64,000 nt of DNA from contig MDYQ01000161.1 in assembly GCA_003024175.1 (NCBI GenBank), forward strand, positions 1-64,000, read 5' to 3'. Shown in pieces: positions 54,377 through 64,000 of this stretch; the stretch's first letter is position 1; every line of letters starts with the position of its first letter. The notes below the pieces were generated by a model. The model had not been told where the DNA came from and searched no databases. It saw only the letters and a program-made list of their open reading frames with translations. Source of the DNA: Planoprotostelium fungivorum. Taxonomy: Eukaryota > Evosea > Variosea > Cavosteliida > Cavosteliaceae. The position numbers and the translations under genes were made by a program.

Positions 54377-56153
54377 TCAAACGGTTTCCTTCTTCTCAGC
54401 CACAAAGTTGTCTCCTTGGTTGACCACCTCATCCTATCATATGTCACATCATCTGTCTACAGATGGACCAAGTGATGTCTTCTCACCTTAACGACCATGA
54501 GAGAGAGATCGATGGAGTCTGGTTGTGTCTTCTCGTATCTCATCGTGATGAGCTTGTGTACGATGAACGGAACGGGGGTGAATGCACACAGGACGAAATT
54601 AAATAAGACGATCTGGAAGACGCTGATGTAAGGTCCACAGATGAACCCGACACCAGATGCAACACCCGCCATGGCTTTCGAAACTGGATCATGTGAGATG
54701 GGAGATGTCTAAAGATGCATGCACCTGCCCATGGAATGGCACAGTCTTCGGGCCATAAATTCATGATAGTCGAATTGATGAGAATGGCGATGATGGCCTC
54801 TGTAGCTCCCAGGAGAGATCCCGCGATGCACATGGAGAATATGTTCTCAGCGTCGATGGCGAAGATGATGTAGTAGCCAATGGAGGTGAGGACGATGTTA
54901 CAACCGATGAGACTCTGCCAACCCAGATGATCGAACATGAAACCTAGAGACGATGTGAGCTGGGTGGTGATGGTGAAGCGGGAACCTGCAAAGAGGGAGA
55001 ACATCATCTTCGTGATGCCGATGCTGATGAGAAGATAAGACAGGCTCTCTGTGTCTGGCATCATGGGAGGAAAGATTCCATACAAGAAGGTCGCACTGTG
55101 AGAGTCAACGAGAGTCACAGAGAGGCCCCAGAGAAACAAGCACTCACGTTGTTCCTTGCAACAAGATGAGACTGTAGATCGTCATCATCTTTCCACTGAT
55201 CGACACGTGTAGCATGCGTAAGAGACTCTTTCCGATCGCCTTCATGCCCCTCTTGCATTTGACTTGAACGGGTTCTCGCACGTAAACTCTCATCGTGATT
55301 GGCTCGGGTCTGTCAAATGAGGTTAAAAAGAGGAGAAGGAGGACCATGCTCACGGGCAGCGGATGAAAACAAAGAGAACAGAACCGACGCTGGCGACGAT
55401 AGCACTGAAATAAGGCAAGTTCTTCAGATCGAAGTCGATCTCGAAAAAGATGATACCGCTAATGACGAGAGAACCTATGAGGACATTGGCGTTGAATGTG
55501 AGATTAAAGATCCCATTCAGCCGTCCGAAGTCTTTTCCTTGGGCTACTTTGGCGATGTAGATCTGAGAAAAATGAGTATGTTCGATGGTATTCGAGTCAA
55601 GCTCATACCCCCTGAGTCGTCCATACGAGAGCAGAACCGACCCCAAGTAATGCAGAGGCAGGGATGATCACGGCTGGGTTCTCTGTCACGATGGCTATCA
55701 TGAAAAGAGGATAAGAAAGGCCTCCCACGATGAATGACAACCTGTTCACCGTTGAATGTTGAATCTAGAACGTTGAGAGTATTCACCTTGTCCCGAGGGC
55801 GTCGTGTACCAATGGACAAAAGATGGAGAAGATGCCAGAGACGGCGCAAACTGTACCCAGTGCTTGAAAAGCTACATTTGGAAAGAAAGTGGTCATCGTA
55901 TTCTATTGCGCTCGTCAGACACCTCCATCTGCAATCGACTCCTCACTTGTATGATGGAGTATGCGATTCCCATGATACAGAAGCAGAGACCAACATAGAA
56001 TACAAGAAGCCCCGGCCACTTGACTGCATTCGAACAATTGACTGGAGTTTCCAAGTCCAATAATGGCGGCACCTGCACGTGCTGACTCAGCTTCTGCTCA
56101 TCCTCTTCTGGTGCCTCCAATTGCACCGAATGATAATCTCCACGGTCAGGCAT
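54377..56153 (-). CDS. UNC93-like major facilitator membrane protein
   Basis: ATG 56153 (MPDRGDYHSVQLEAPEEDEQ) starts a cytosolic tail followed by about 12 hydrophobic helices over several short exons: LLVFYVGLCFCIMGIAYSII, then GRLNGIFNLTFNANVLIGSL, LPYFSAIVASVGSVLFVF, YLLISIGITKMMFSLFAGS, NIFSMCIAGSLLGATEAIIA and GVASGVGFICGPYISVFQIV. The GIFN-type fourth/fifth helix region and overall plan resemble UNC93/MFSD11. The last exon, after a 52-nt intron, reads DEVVNQGDNFVAEKKETV and ends at TGA 54377. The substrate is unknown. Tail-to-tail with THOC1, 85 bp apart. Confidence 0.72.
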
Positions 56154-56247
56154 GCTGTTGCTACTGCGGTTGGTCGTTGCGCTCTGATGAGGACAGCGGC
56201 TGAGAATATTCCTCGGGTGTCGGGTTCCTTCATTATCCGTAATTAAA

Positions 56248-56271
56248 CATCTGAGATATCGATCTCAGATG
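56248..56271. repeat. Perfect 10-bp hairpin
   Basis: CATCTGAGAT-ATCG-ATCTCAGATG lies in the region between the UNC93-like and beta-helix genes, which start in opposite directions. It is short and has no T-run, so terminator-like activity is unlikely. The CTGAGAT core is shared with the hairpin at 43,018. Confidence 0.7.
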
Positions 56272-56615
56272 CGTCAAAAAGAGCTGAGAAAATGACAAAA
56301 ATGCTGAGAATCGATCCCAGCTCGGCGCATTATATCTGGTCTCTGGAGATAGAAACATTGTCCTCTGAGTACTTTCATAGAGATGCCGTTGGCTTGAGTA
56401 GGGCGAGTGACACACATCCTACCACAAACGAACTCGTCCGTATAATCAGATGTCTTTTGTTTGAGCCACGGAGGACAGCGACCTGTAAAACTTGAGCAGA
56501 AGGGCAGAAATAGATAGGGAAGTCGCATTTGAATGGGGTGGTATATTTCTGCTCAAGATTTGGAAGGGGTAGGTTGTAGTCTTGCTGTGAAATCTGATGT
56601 TTTCGCTGACGCCAG

Positions 56616-59600
56616 ATGAAGAGGATCCTGCTGTCTCTACTGCTTCTCTATTTCGTTTGCATAGTTCTCACTTGTGACACTTATGTGGACTCTATAGAGG
56701 GAGATGATGTGGAGGGCTGCGGAACAATAGAATCACCCTGCAGATCGATCAGCAATCACACCTCTGTGTGTCTGGCAACGCCTGGCATCTACCTATTAGG
56801 AAAATATTTTCCTCCACAGATGACCAGCTGGAGCAGAAGCAATGCGAGTGTTTCGGGAGAGGTGAAAAAAGATGCTTTGTCAGAAGAGTTGACTTCTCAG
56901 CTCCCGACGGTCAATTGCTCAAAGAGGTCGTATGATATGCAGAAGCAATTACATTCAAAAGGAGGGCCGATCATCTGGAATCAAGTTTCCATTGGTAATT
57001 GCGACTGCACTTGGTGGGGTGTGAACTTCAGTGACATTCGAATCACTCAAGTCTCCTTCTTTCATTCCACGTTACACATCGTAAGTATCGAAACATCGCA
57101 ATCATCGAGATCTGATCTCGACAGATATACCCCATCCTCAACGATCGAGACGGAGCCGTCGTCATCAATGACAACAACTTGACCCTCTCCACGCTCGAGA
57201 TAGTGGCCCGAACGTCTAATCATCTCGAAGAAATGCCCCTGTCCGTCCAAAATAATCTCATCTACCGATCCACGGTGGAAGTGACCTCTTCCGGCATCCT
57301 CTTTCCTTACACAGTTCGAGTACAACAGAACACTTTATCTGTAGGCCACGTCGTCGTTCGATTCGATTGGCAAGTGCCACCCTACAGCAAGATCTTTGTC
57401 ATAGCCAACAAGGGAGAAGGAGAGATCACGTTAGAAGCGAAGGAGACACTGACCGTCATGACTGATGCAAGCGATCGTCAATACGCCAATCTTACCGTGG
57501 AAGAGAACGATGTCACCCGAATGATGTTCCAGTATGAAAATTATCGATTGGGGGGCACGATCAATGTCAATTTTGAAGGTAACCAAATGAACGAGGTTGA
57601 AATGGACTTGAACACTTGGTCACTGAACAACATGATGAAGGACAACATCGTATCGGATATGAGCCTCAAGGTGGGTCCACCATCGAGGATCCGATCGATC
57701 GCGATGACGATGCGATCGATACGTTCTGAACGAAGACCAGAGTTCTTCGCTCATCCGTTACTTAAACAATGGAATGGAAGATAACTTCATCGACACCCTC
57801 ACTTTTGGCATGGGCATACAAGACAAGACGACTCTGTACAAACAGTCCTTCTATCTCAAGAGAAACACTTTTGGAACGGTTTACCTGGCCGTACAACGTG
57901 GCTCGGGTACTACTCCGTGGCGTCTCTTGCAGAGCTCCATGAGTATAGAGGATAACCGATGGACACAAGACGGCAGCACTTCCGCACTTTCAATAGAGGG
58001 TTTTCAATACGTGGACATGTTCATCACGAGAAACAACGTCACTGGAAATCGTCGATCTGTATCAGGAGCAGGTGAGATGATGAGAGACATAGGGCATTGA
58101 TGGAGGTCAGGCATTCGTATTATATCTGCTAAATCTTCGCACATCATCATGTCCCACAACAGGTGAGGAGAGAGAAGAGAGAGAGCTGAGATGTCACAAG
58201 GATAGAGAATTGCAGAGCATCCACTGGTGCCGCTGTTTCCATCATGATATCGAACGGAAATGTCACGTTCAGCCATAACGAGTTGAGAAATAACGAGGCA
58301 ACCGTCTCCGCTGGTGGTCTGAGCATCGTGGGCGACAATCTCGCTGCGATCAGAGTGACAGAGTGCCTGATGGAAAACAACATTGCACCTCACGCCTCCG
58401 CCTTCGATCTGTTGGGTACAACCAACACGACGGTGAGTCATTCGACGTTTGCACCGATGGATGACATCATCAGACTGTGAACAACACCATCTATGCCGAT
58501 CAATCGATGTCCACAGACGGTACAGTGGCCATCAACCCGATGAACTATAATCCAGTCAATCGACTCTTCTGCCCGCCTCAGACGCGACTGAAGGTCACCT
58601 CTACCTCATGGGCTTGCTCGTCTTGCCAAGGACTGGGCTATCTGTTTGAGGCAGGGCTGATGGACAACGGACAGACCAACTACACGGAGTGCAAGAGCTG
58701 TCCCGACCATGTGGACTGTGATGGCGTGACACCTCAGGTGAGCTTTCTTCTTCCCCTCTTCTCATACAGCTGCTCTGTCGTATGATAAAGAGAAGAACTG
58801 ACGAAGGGAAAGGCAGCGGGAGGGTACTGGTGTACATACTCTGTCGAGTTGGGAGTGATGAAGTGCTATGACTGTCCAGACGGCTACTGCAGAGATGACA
58901 AGCACGAGTGGAACGACAGCTGCGCGGCCAGAAGAACGGGCACACTGTGCGGCGAGTGCGAGGAAGGGTACAGACCCAGCTTGTTCTCGTCAGCGTGCAT
59001 CGCAGAGGACAAGTGCAAGCGAGGCTACTTCTCTCTCATCTTTCTGGCGCCCGTCGTCTATCTCATCTTCTTCAGCTTGCTACCCGTCGGTGACGGCTCA
59101 GTGCTAAAGTCAACGTCGTTCTTCATACAGACAGTGCCTCTACTGAGTGAATCCATCGACATGAAAGATGATGTTCATTTATGACACAGTTGATCACGAT
59201 CACCTTCGTGGCATGAAAGCCTTCTTGACTTTCTTCATCAGCCCCGGTGGAAGCGATGGATCGTCTGGCTTCGGTCTCTGTGTGGGCCAGCTGAACTACG
59301 TACACAAGCAGCTGCTGATCTTGTACATACCTGTGGCCACAGTTACAGTCTTCGGTTTGGCTTGTCTCATCAGTGGCATCTTATACCACTGTCGTCGACG
59401 CAGCCATACGGACCAGCACTACGAGATGATTGACGAGAACGGTGACGAGGAAGTAAGAGAAGAAGAGAAGAGGAGTGTGTACAGTCGATGTGGAGTAGGT
59501 ATGATGACGGCCTACCTCTTGGTGTACGGAGGTATCACATCCATCTGCCTCAAGCTTCTGTTCTGCGTGCAGGTGAAATATCGGTCGTCAGTACGTCTGT

Positions 59601-60495
59601 TGATTGGCTTTCAGATCGACGGACAAGAAGAAGGAGTGCTGTACCACTCTGGCAACATCAAGTGTGACAGTCCGTGGAGAATCGTTCTCATGATCGTGGC
59701 TGGTGTCATCTTATTACCCTCACCCTTCCTCATCATCCTTCTCAGGTGACTGATCACTATCATTCGTCTTTACATGTCTCATACGATTGTCAGGCGAAAG
59801 TTGAAAGCGAGAAGAGAACAGACGTGCAGAGATGTACGGAAGATGTTAGACGGCTGTTATCGTTCCAGCTGCAAGTGAGACTTTTCGTTTTACTTCAGGA
59901 AAGAGGATGAGAGAGGACAGATACTGGGAGAGTGTGTACATGCTGAGGAAGTTGACCATCTCGGCCGTCTATGTGGTAGGAAGCTACTCGCACTGGTGAG
60001 TCCTCCTCAATGAAGAGGAGTCTGATGGTCATCACAGGGGCCCAACTATCATGCGATCAGTCCTCACCTTCTCTCTCGCCTCTCACCTTCTCTTTCAACC
60101 GTTCCGTACTCGAATCGAGCAGACACTGGAGACAGTGTGCCTGATGTCCTTGACTGGCTTGACCATCTTGGACACTGTAGAGAAACAGACGAACGAGGCT
60201 ATCGTCCTCGAGGTGATCATCATCACCATCATCATAACCACCAACATCATATCATCACATCATCGACATTGACATCATCATTATCTTCATCATCACCGAT
60301 GACCTGATCGACCTTCACATTATTATCGATCACCCTCACGCTGCGACAGATCGTACTCATCGCCGTGCCTCTGTCCTTCAGTGGCTACCTCATCGTGAAG
60401 AGCACGTACATTGGATTGAAGAATTACATCGTGAAGAAGTGGAAGGAGAGGAAGGAGAAGAGGAGCAGCGAAGATGAATATCTCATCCAAAAATA
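56616..60495 (+). CDS. Beta-helix ectodomain, cysteine-rich, multi-pass membrane protein
   Basis: A large multi-exon surface protein. It has a signal peptide (MKRILLSLLLLYFVCIVLTC), then an ectodomain beginning DTYVDSIEGDDVEGCGTIES, the usual start of parallel beta-helix proteins, with many short strand repeats (GNVTFSHNELRNNEATVSAG, TECLMENNIAPHASAFDL). A Cys-rich neck follows (TECKSCPDHVDCDG, GTLCGECEEGYRPSLFSSAC) and then about seven hydrophobic helices (GYFSLIFLAPVVYLIFFSLL, LLILYIPVATVTVFGLACLI, WRIVLMIVAGVILLPSPFLI). The tail is basic and ends KKWKERKEKRSSEDEYLIQK before TAG 60495. This layout is known from uncharacterised families in sponges and protists. An adhesion or sensory role is inferred. 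Confidence 0.72.
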
Positions 60496-60528
60496 GACGA
60501 TCGATGAGCGTGCGTCACATCGACATCG

Positions 60529-60724
60529 TGATGAGAAGATGATGTGATGTGATGATAAGATGATGTGATGAGAAGATGATGTGATGAGAAGATGATGTGA
60601 TGTGATGAGAAGATGATGTGATGAGAAGATGATGTGATGTGATGAGAAGATGATGTGATGGTGATGAGAAGATGATGTGATGTGATGAGAAGATGATGTG
60701 ATGAGAAGATGATGTAATGATGAT
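60529..60724. repeat. GATGAGAAGATGATGTGATG tandem array
   Basis: About ten imperfect units of GATGAGAAGATGATGTGATGT fill the gap between two genes that end toward each other. It is a minisatellite and not a CRISPR array, because there are no unique spacers of constant length. Reading frames through it are low-complexity and not genes. Confidence 0.9.
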
Positions 60725-60736
60725 GCTGTGATCCTC

Positions 60737-63700
60737 TCATTTTATCGTCAATGTCGATTTCAAGTTCATCGCGGCAAGCTCCGCCGTGAGATATTTGAAT
60801 ACTGCCGGGATATCCACCACCTTCACATCTGTTTCATCATCAGCTCATCCCATCATCATCAATCACATCAATCACATCACATCAATCACATCACATCAAT
60901 CACATCACATCAATCACATGACAATGATCACCTTGATCTGTCTGGCAGTTTCTACAGTAATCGACTCGATCCGTGCTCATCGTTCCCTCTCCTCTCTCTG
61001 TGCCCGTGACTGATATGGGTGCCAAGATGCTGCCACATCGTGAACACACACACGCCGTGCTGCGATCAGAACAGTTGTAGAGACGATCGTTCAATAGGAA
61101 GGCTGTTCCGTGGGCCAACATCGAATCACGCTCCATCTCTCCAAATCGGATACCTATTGGAGTTCAATCATCGATGTGATGTCGATGTGATGTTGATGGT
61201 GATGTTGATGTCGATGTGGCGTTGATGTGATGTTGATGTGATGTTGATGTTGATGTGATGTTGATGCGATGTTGATATTGATGTGATGTTGATGTGGCGT
61301 TGATGTGATGTTGATGGTGATGTGATGAGACTGACCTCCTCCCTTCTTTCTTCCCTTGATGGGTTGCTGTGTGAGACTGTTGATGGGACCATTGGATCTA
61401 ACTTGGAACTTGTCTTTCACCATGTGTCGTAATCTCTGGTAGTACACCACCTGTCACCGTCAATCTACAACGCCGTTGTAGATGAACTCACTCCCAAATA
61501 AATGTCGGCGTGGAATTCTTGACCGGATATGCCCGAGTAGAGGGGCTCGTTACCATAGTAATTGTATCCCGCTTTGATCAGCTGCTCTCCAAAGTAATCG
61601 ACAGCTCTCTCTTTCTCGTTGAATCGAAACGGTGTCGCATCGTGGAAGACTCCATGAAGGGCTCCACTGGAAAGGGGGTTAGACGTTTTGGCGGGAAAAA
61701 AATTGGCGGGAAATTTTGGCGGGAACGGCCTCACCTCTTAGCGGCCATGCTCTCTACCAACATACCGATGGTCATACGTGAAGGGAAAGCGTGGGGGTTG
61801 ATGATGACATCGGGTGTCATTCCTGACTCAGAGAAGGGCATGTCGATCTGAGGCCACAGCTGGGAGAGGACTCCCTTTGAAACTCAAAATGTTGCCGTTG
61901 GCGGGAACGGCCTCACCTTCTGTCCGTGGCGGGAGGAAAATTTGTCACCGATGACAGGGTTACGATTGTACCTCAATTTGATCACGACGTGCTCGGGTCC
62001 CACTTTCTACAACGAGTCAATCCCAATTCCGTCCCAATATCCCATTTATTCTCTTTTATTGTTTCGATGCGACGTCTCACCTGATCGTGTGCATTGTGTG
62101 GGTCGATGACTAAGATGTCATCGATGTAGCACTCTTCGTTGGTCTTGTACTTCTTCACGCTGAACTGCTTGGCGATGGGGTCATAGACACAGTAGAGAGG
62201 GTCTCCCTCTTTGATGAGCTGTCCAACGGCGGGAAGCCCGTCCTCGTCCAAGCTGGGCTCGTGGAGTTCTATATTTAGATCAGTGGCGAGTTGTAGACGG
62301 TGGAAGGTACTCACGTCCGTTGAGCCCGACGTTGTGAAAATAGCACCTGATCGAGTCAATCTACAACCCGCCATATTTTTACGATAATCCTATTTTCGAC
62401 GAGAATCATTAAAATGAAATAAAATGTCTCACTTGGTCTGTGGAGTCGATCTCAGTTCATTCGTCTCGGCCAGAGAAGAAGCATCGACATACTCTGTCTT
62501 ATAGACAGATCCATGTCCAAATCCTCTCTCGTAACTCGATTTGTTGATGATCATAGCATCCTCCATATCATAACCCGTGTACGATATAACTGCAACGATC
62601 GCGTTCGCGCCTGAAAAAGATGAGACGGAGAAAAAAAGATGACGGGAGTGGGGATCGATACCTGTCGGGTAGTTGTTCACGGCATAGTCGTGTTGACCGA
62701 AAGTTCTGACGAGCGGCATCTGTGGGTTCTGGATGCGGTACAATTTGTTATCACAGCGATAAGGATAAGCGCTGAGAGGTGTTCCCATGGTCTGCTTGCC
62801 CATCTGTCACGTCACGTGAGACGTTTCATCTACAACGGGGAATTTTCGTCGAAATTTCTCGTGGAGATTTCACACCTGACACTGGTACATGTTTCTGGGT
62901 GACTGATTGAAATCAGAGAAGGGGGTCATAGTTGCCACCGCACTGAGGATGTTCGTAGGTAAGATCTCCTGATGAGTGCTGTTTGCCCTCCTGTCTCCCT
63001 CCATACAAGCGATGTTCATATATACCTGACGAAGAGTGAGAAAAAAAAGGGAGGGAGCGGGGATTGATGTGTGGACTTCACCTGCTCGAACGAGCCGATC
63101 ATCTCTTCTTCTCCCACCAACAGATTTCTCACGGGGCGAGTGAATCGAGCGGGTCCGGAGAACATGAAAATTCCGGGAAATCTACCACCACCGGTCGAAT
63201 TGTACGGTACGTGTGCGATCTCCAAATCTCTGGGTACGCCCTGCAGTCCCTTGACTTTGTAGAATCTCAATTTGGACACGAGATCTTCTGCGATATTCTC
63301 CGCGACTTTTCCAACGTACCGACCGTCCAGCATGACGTCCAAATGACGTATGGATGCGTGGATGGAGGGTACCGTATTGGTCAGACCTAGAGTCGACAGG
63401 AGGTCCTCGATGTCGACACGACCTTTCACGTCGATGGGAACCTGGGGGGTGAGTGGCGGGAGATTCGAATTTCAAATACCTTGCACGTTACGGCGAGATG
63501 GTTGAGGAGACCGCAGGGGCCTCCATCTGGCGTGTGTACCGGGCAGACGAAGCCCCAAGCTTCGGGTAATAATTTTCTCGGAAGAGTGGTCTTCATCTCT
63601 GCGAAGAAAGCACCTCTGTGGATGCACTGAAAGTGGGACATGTACCTGTCACCGTGTCACGGTGGATACGTAAGTACCGTACGCACCTGAGGTAGTTCAA

Positions 63701-64000
63701 CTTATCGGCGATGACGGTGAAGCCGGAGGCCTGCATGAGATCGAGACCAGACTCGGAGGTCAGATTTCCAGTACTCAAGAAAGTCTTCATCTTCTGGCAC
63801 AACTGCCGACAAGGTCAATTCCTGTCGACATTCTTTCGTCGACGACTCACATCGGGTACAGACTCGCAGGCCTTCTTGATGGGTGTCTCCCATGATTTCG
63901 TGTTCTTCGCGTTGAACTTTCGGATGAGAGAGCTGAGGCCGTAGCAGTACATCCTCACTCTCTCTTGAAACATCGAGTTCCACAGGTGACCCGGTAAGAG
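60737..64000 (-). CDS. POLR1B: RNA polymerase I second-largest subunit (POLR1B/RPA2), 5' end outside window
   Basis: This subunit forms half of the Pol I active site for rRNA synthesis. Exons run from the right edge with [19 protein letters not shown], then [72 protein letters not shown] joined to [46 protein letters not shown] and [19 protein letters not shown]. The C-terminal zinc ribbon has CSRCGSIL and a second CxxC (CRNC), and the protein ends [15 protein letters not shown] at TGA 60737. MGKQTMG and the clamp match Pol I rather than Pol II or III. At least ten short introns. The N-terminal third lies beyond 64,000. Confidence 0.93.
61163..61328. repeat. GATGTTGATGTGATG array inside POLR1B intron
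   Basis: Imperfect 11-15 bp units of GATGTTGATG/TGATGTGATG, with a related CATCAATCACAT array in another intron near 60,855-60,925. Both lie in POLR1B introns, which are otherwise short. Simple-sequence growth explains these longer introns. Confidence 0.85.

Noticed and set aside
60529-60724. CRISPR-like array
   Set aside because: Repeat units run together without unique spacers and the genome is eukaryotic; it is a minisatellite.

Overview
This is a gene-dense stretch of a eukaryotic nuclear genome. Almost every protein gene is split by GT-AG introns that are mostly 31-80 nt long. The tRNA genes have nuclear internal promoters and Pol III T-runs. Many genes are universal eukaryotic ones (VPS52, POLR1B, DHX8/Prp22, THOC1, ABCB7/Atm1). 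Others suggest an opisthokont or amoebozoan-grade organism: WAVE/WASF, an NCS-type calcium sensor, SETD4, an SWSAP1-like protein, selenocysteine tRNA, and a Dictyostelium Gbp-like RasGEF. Large beta-helix/multi-TM surface proteins and very compact intergenic spaces would fit an early-branching animal such as a sponge, or a unicellular holozoan. That is an inference; no rRNA or mitochondrial marker is present. All gene ends and splice sites were read by eye.

Layout. Positions 1-6000 are AT-rich and unlike the rest. They hold a broken Polinton/Maverick fossil (integrase and the N-terminal part of protein-primed DNA polymerase B), two copies of a 136-bp TA-flanked MITE, duplicated HTH-like reading frames, two single-base gaps (N) and a 183-bp tandem repeat. 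From 6.3 kb on the DNA is host-like: VPS52; an N-myristoylated EF-hand sensor; tRNA-Sec with an upstream TATA box; a 6.2-kb gene that reads RasGEF_N-RasGEF-cNMP-GRAM-cNMP-PH-PLD; small membrane and secreted proteins; SETD4; a GT2-GT4 glycosyltransferase; a helicase-associated-domain protein; a possible cysteine protease; an RGS protein; DHX8; an SWSAP1-like protein; WAVE; a duplicated four-helix membrane protein; and ABCB7. Next come a second, truncated PLD copy, an ankyrin-repeat gene, a cluster of perfect hairpins, a probable GPI-anchored (alpha/alpha)-toroid protein, tRNA-Pro(AGG), an amino-acid transporter, an OB-like protein, a small secreted protein, peroxiredoxin 5, a DEUBAD/HARE-HTH chromatin protein, THOC1, an UNC93/MFS transporter, a beta-helix receptor-like protein, and POLR1B running off the right edge.

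How it fits together. The window is mostly housekeeping genes packed head-to-head or tail-to-tail, often with under 120 bp between start codons or between stop codons. Several signalling parts occur near one another (calcium sensor, RasGEF/PLD, RGS, WAVE), but only their proximity is seen; a joint pathway is not shown. The most unusual item is the single gene joining a Gbp-type RasGEF/cyclic-nucleotide module to a complete PH-PLD enzyme. The splice that connects the halves lies inside one conserved cNMP-domain helix.
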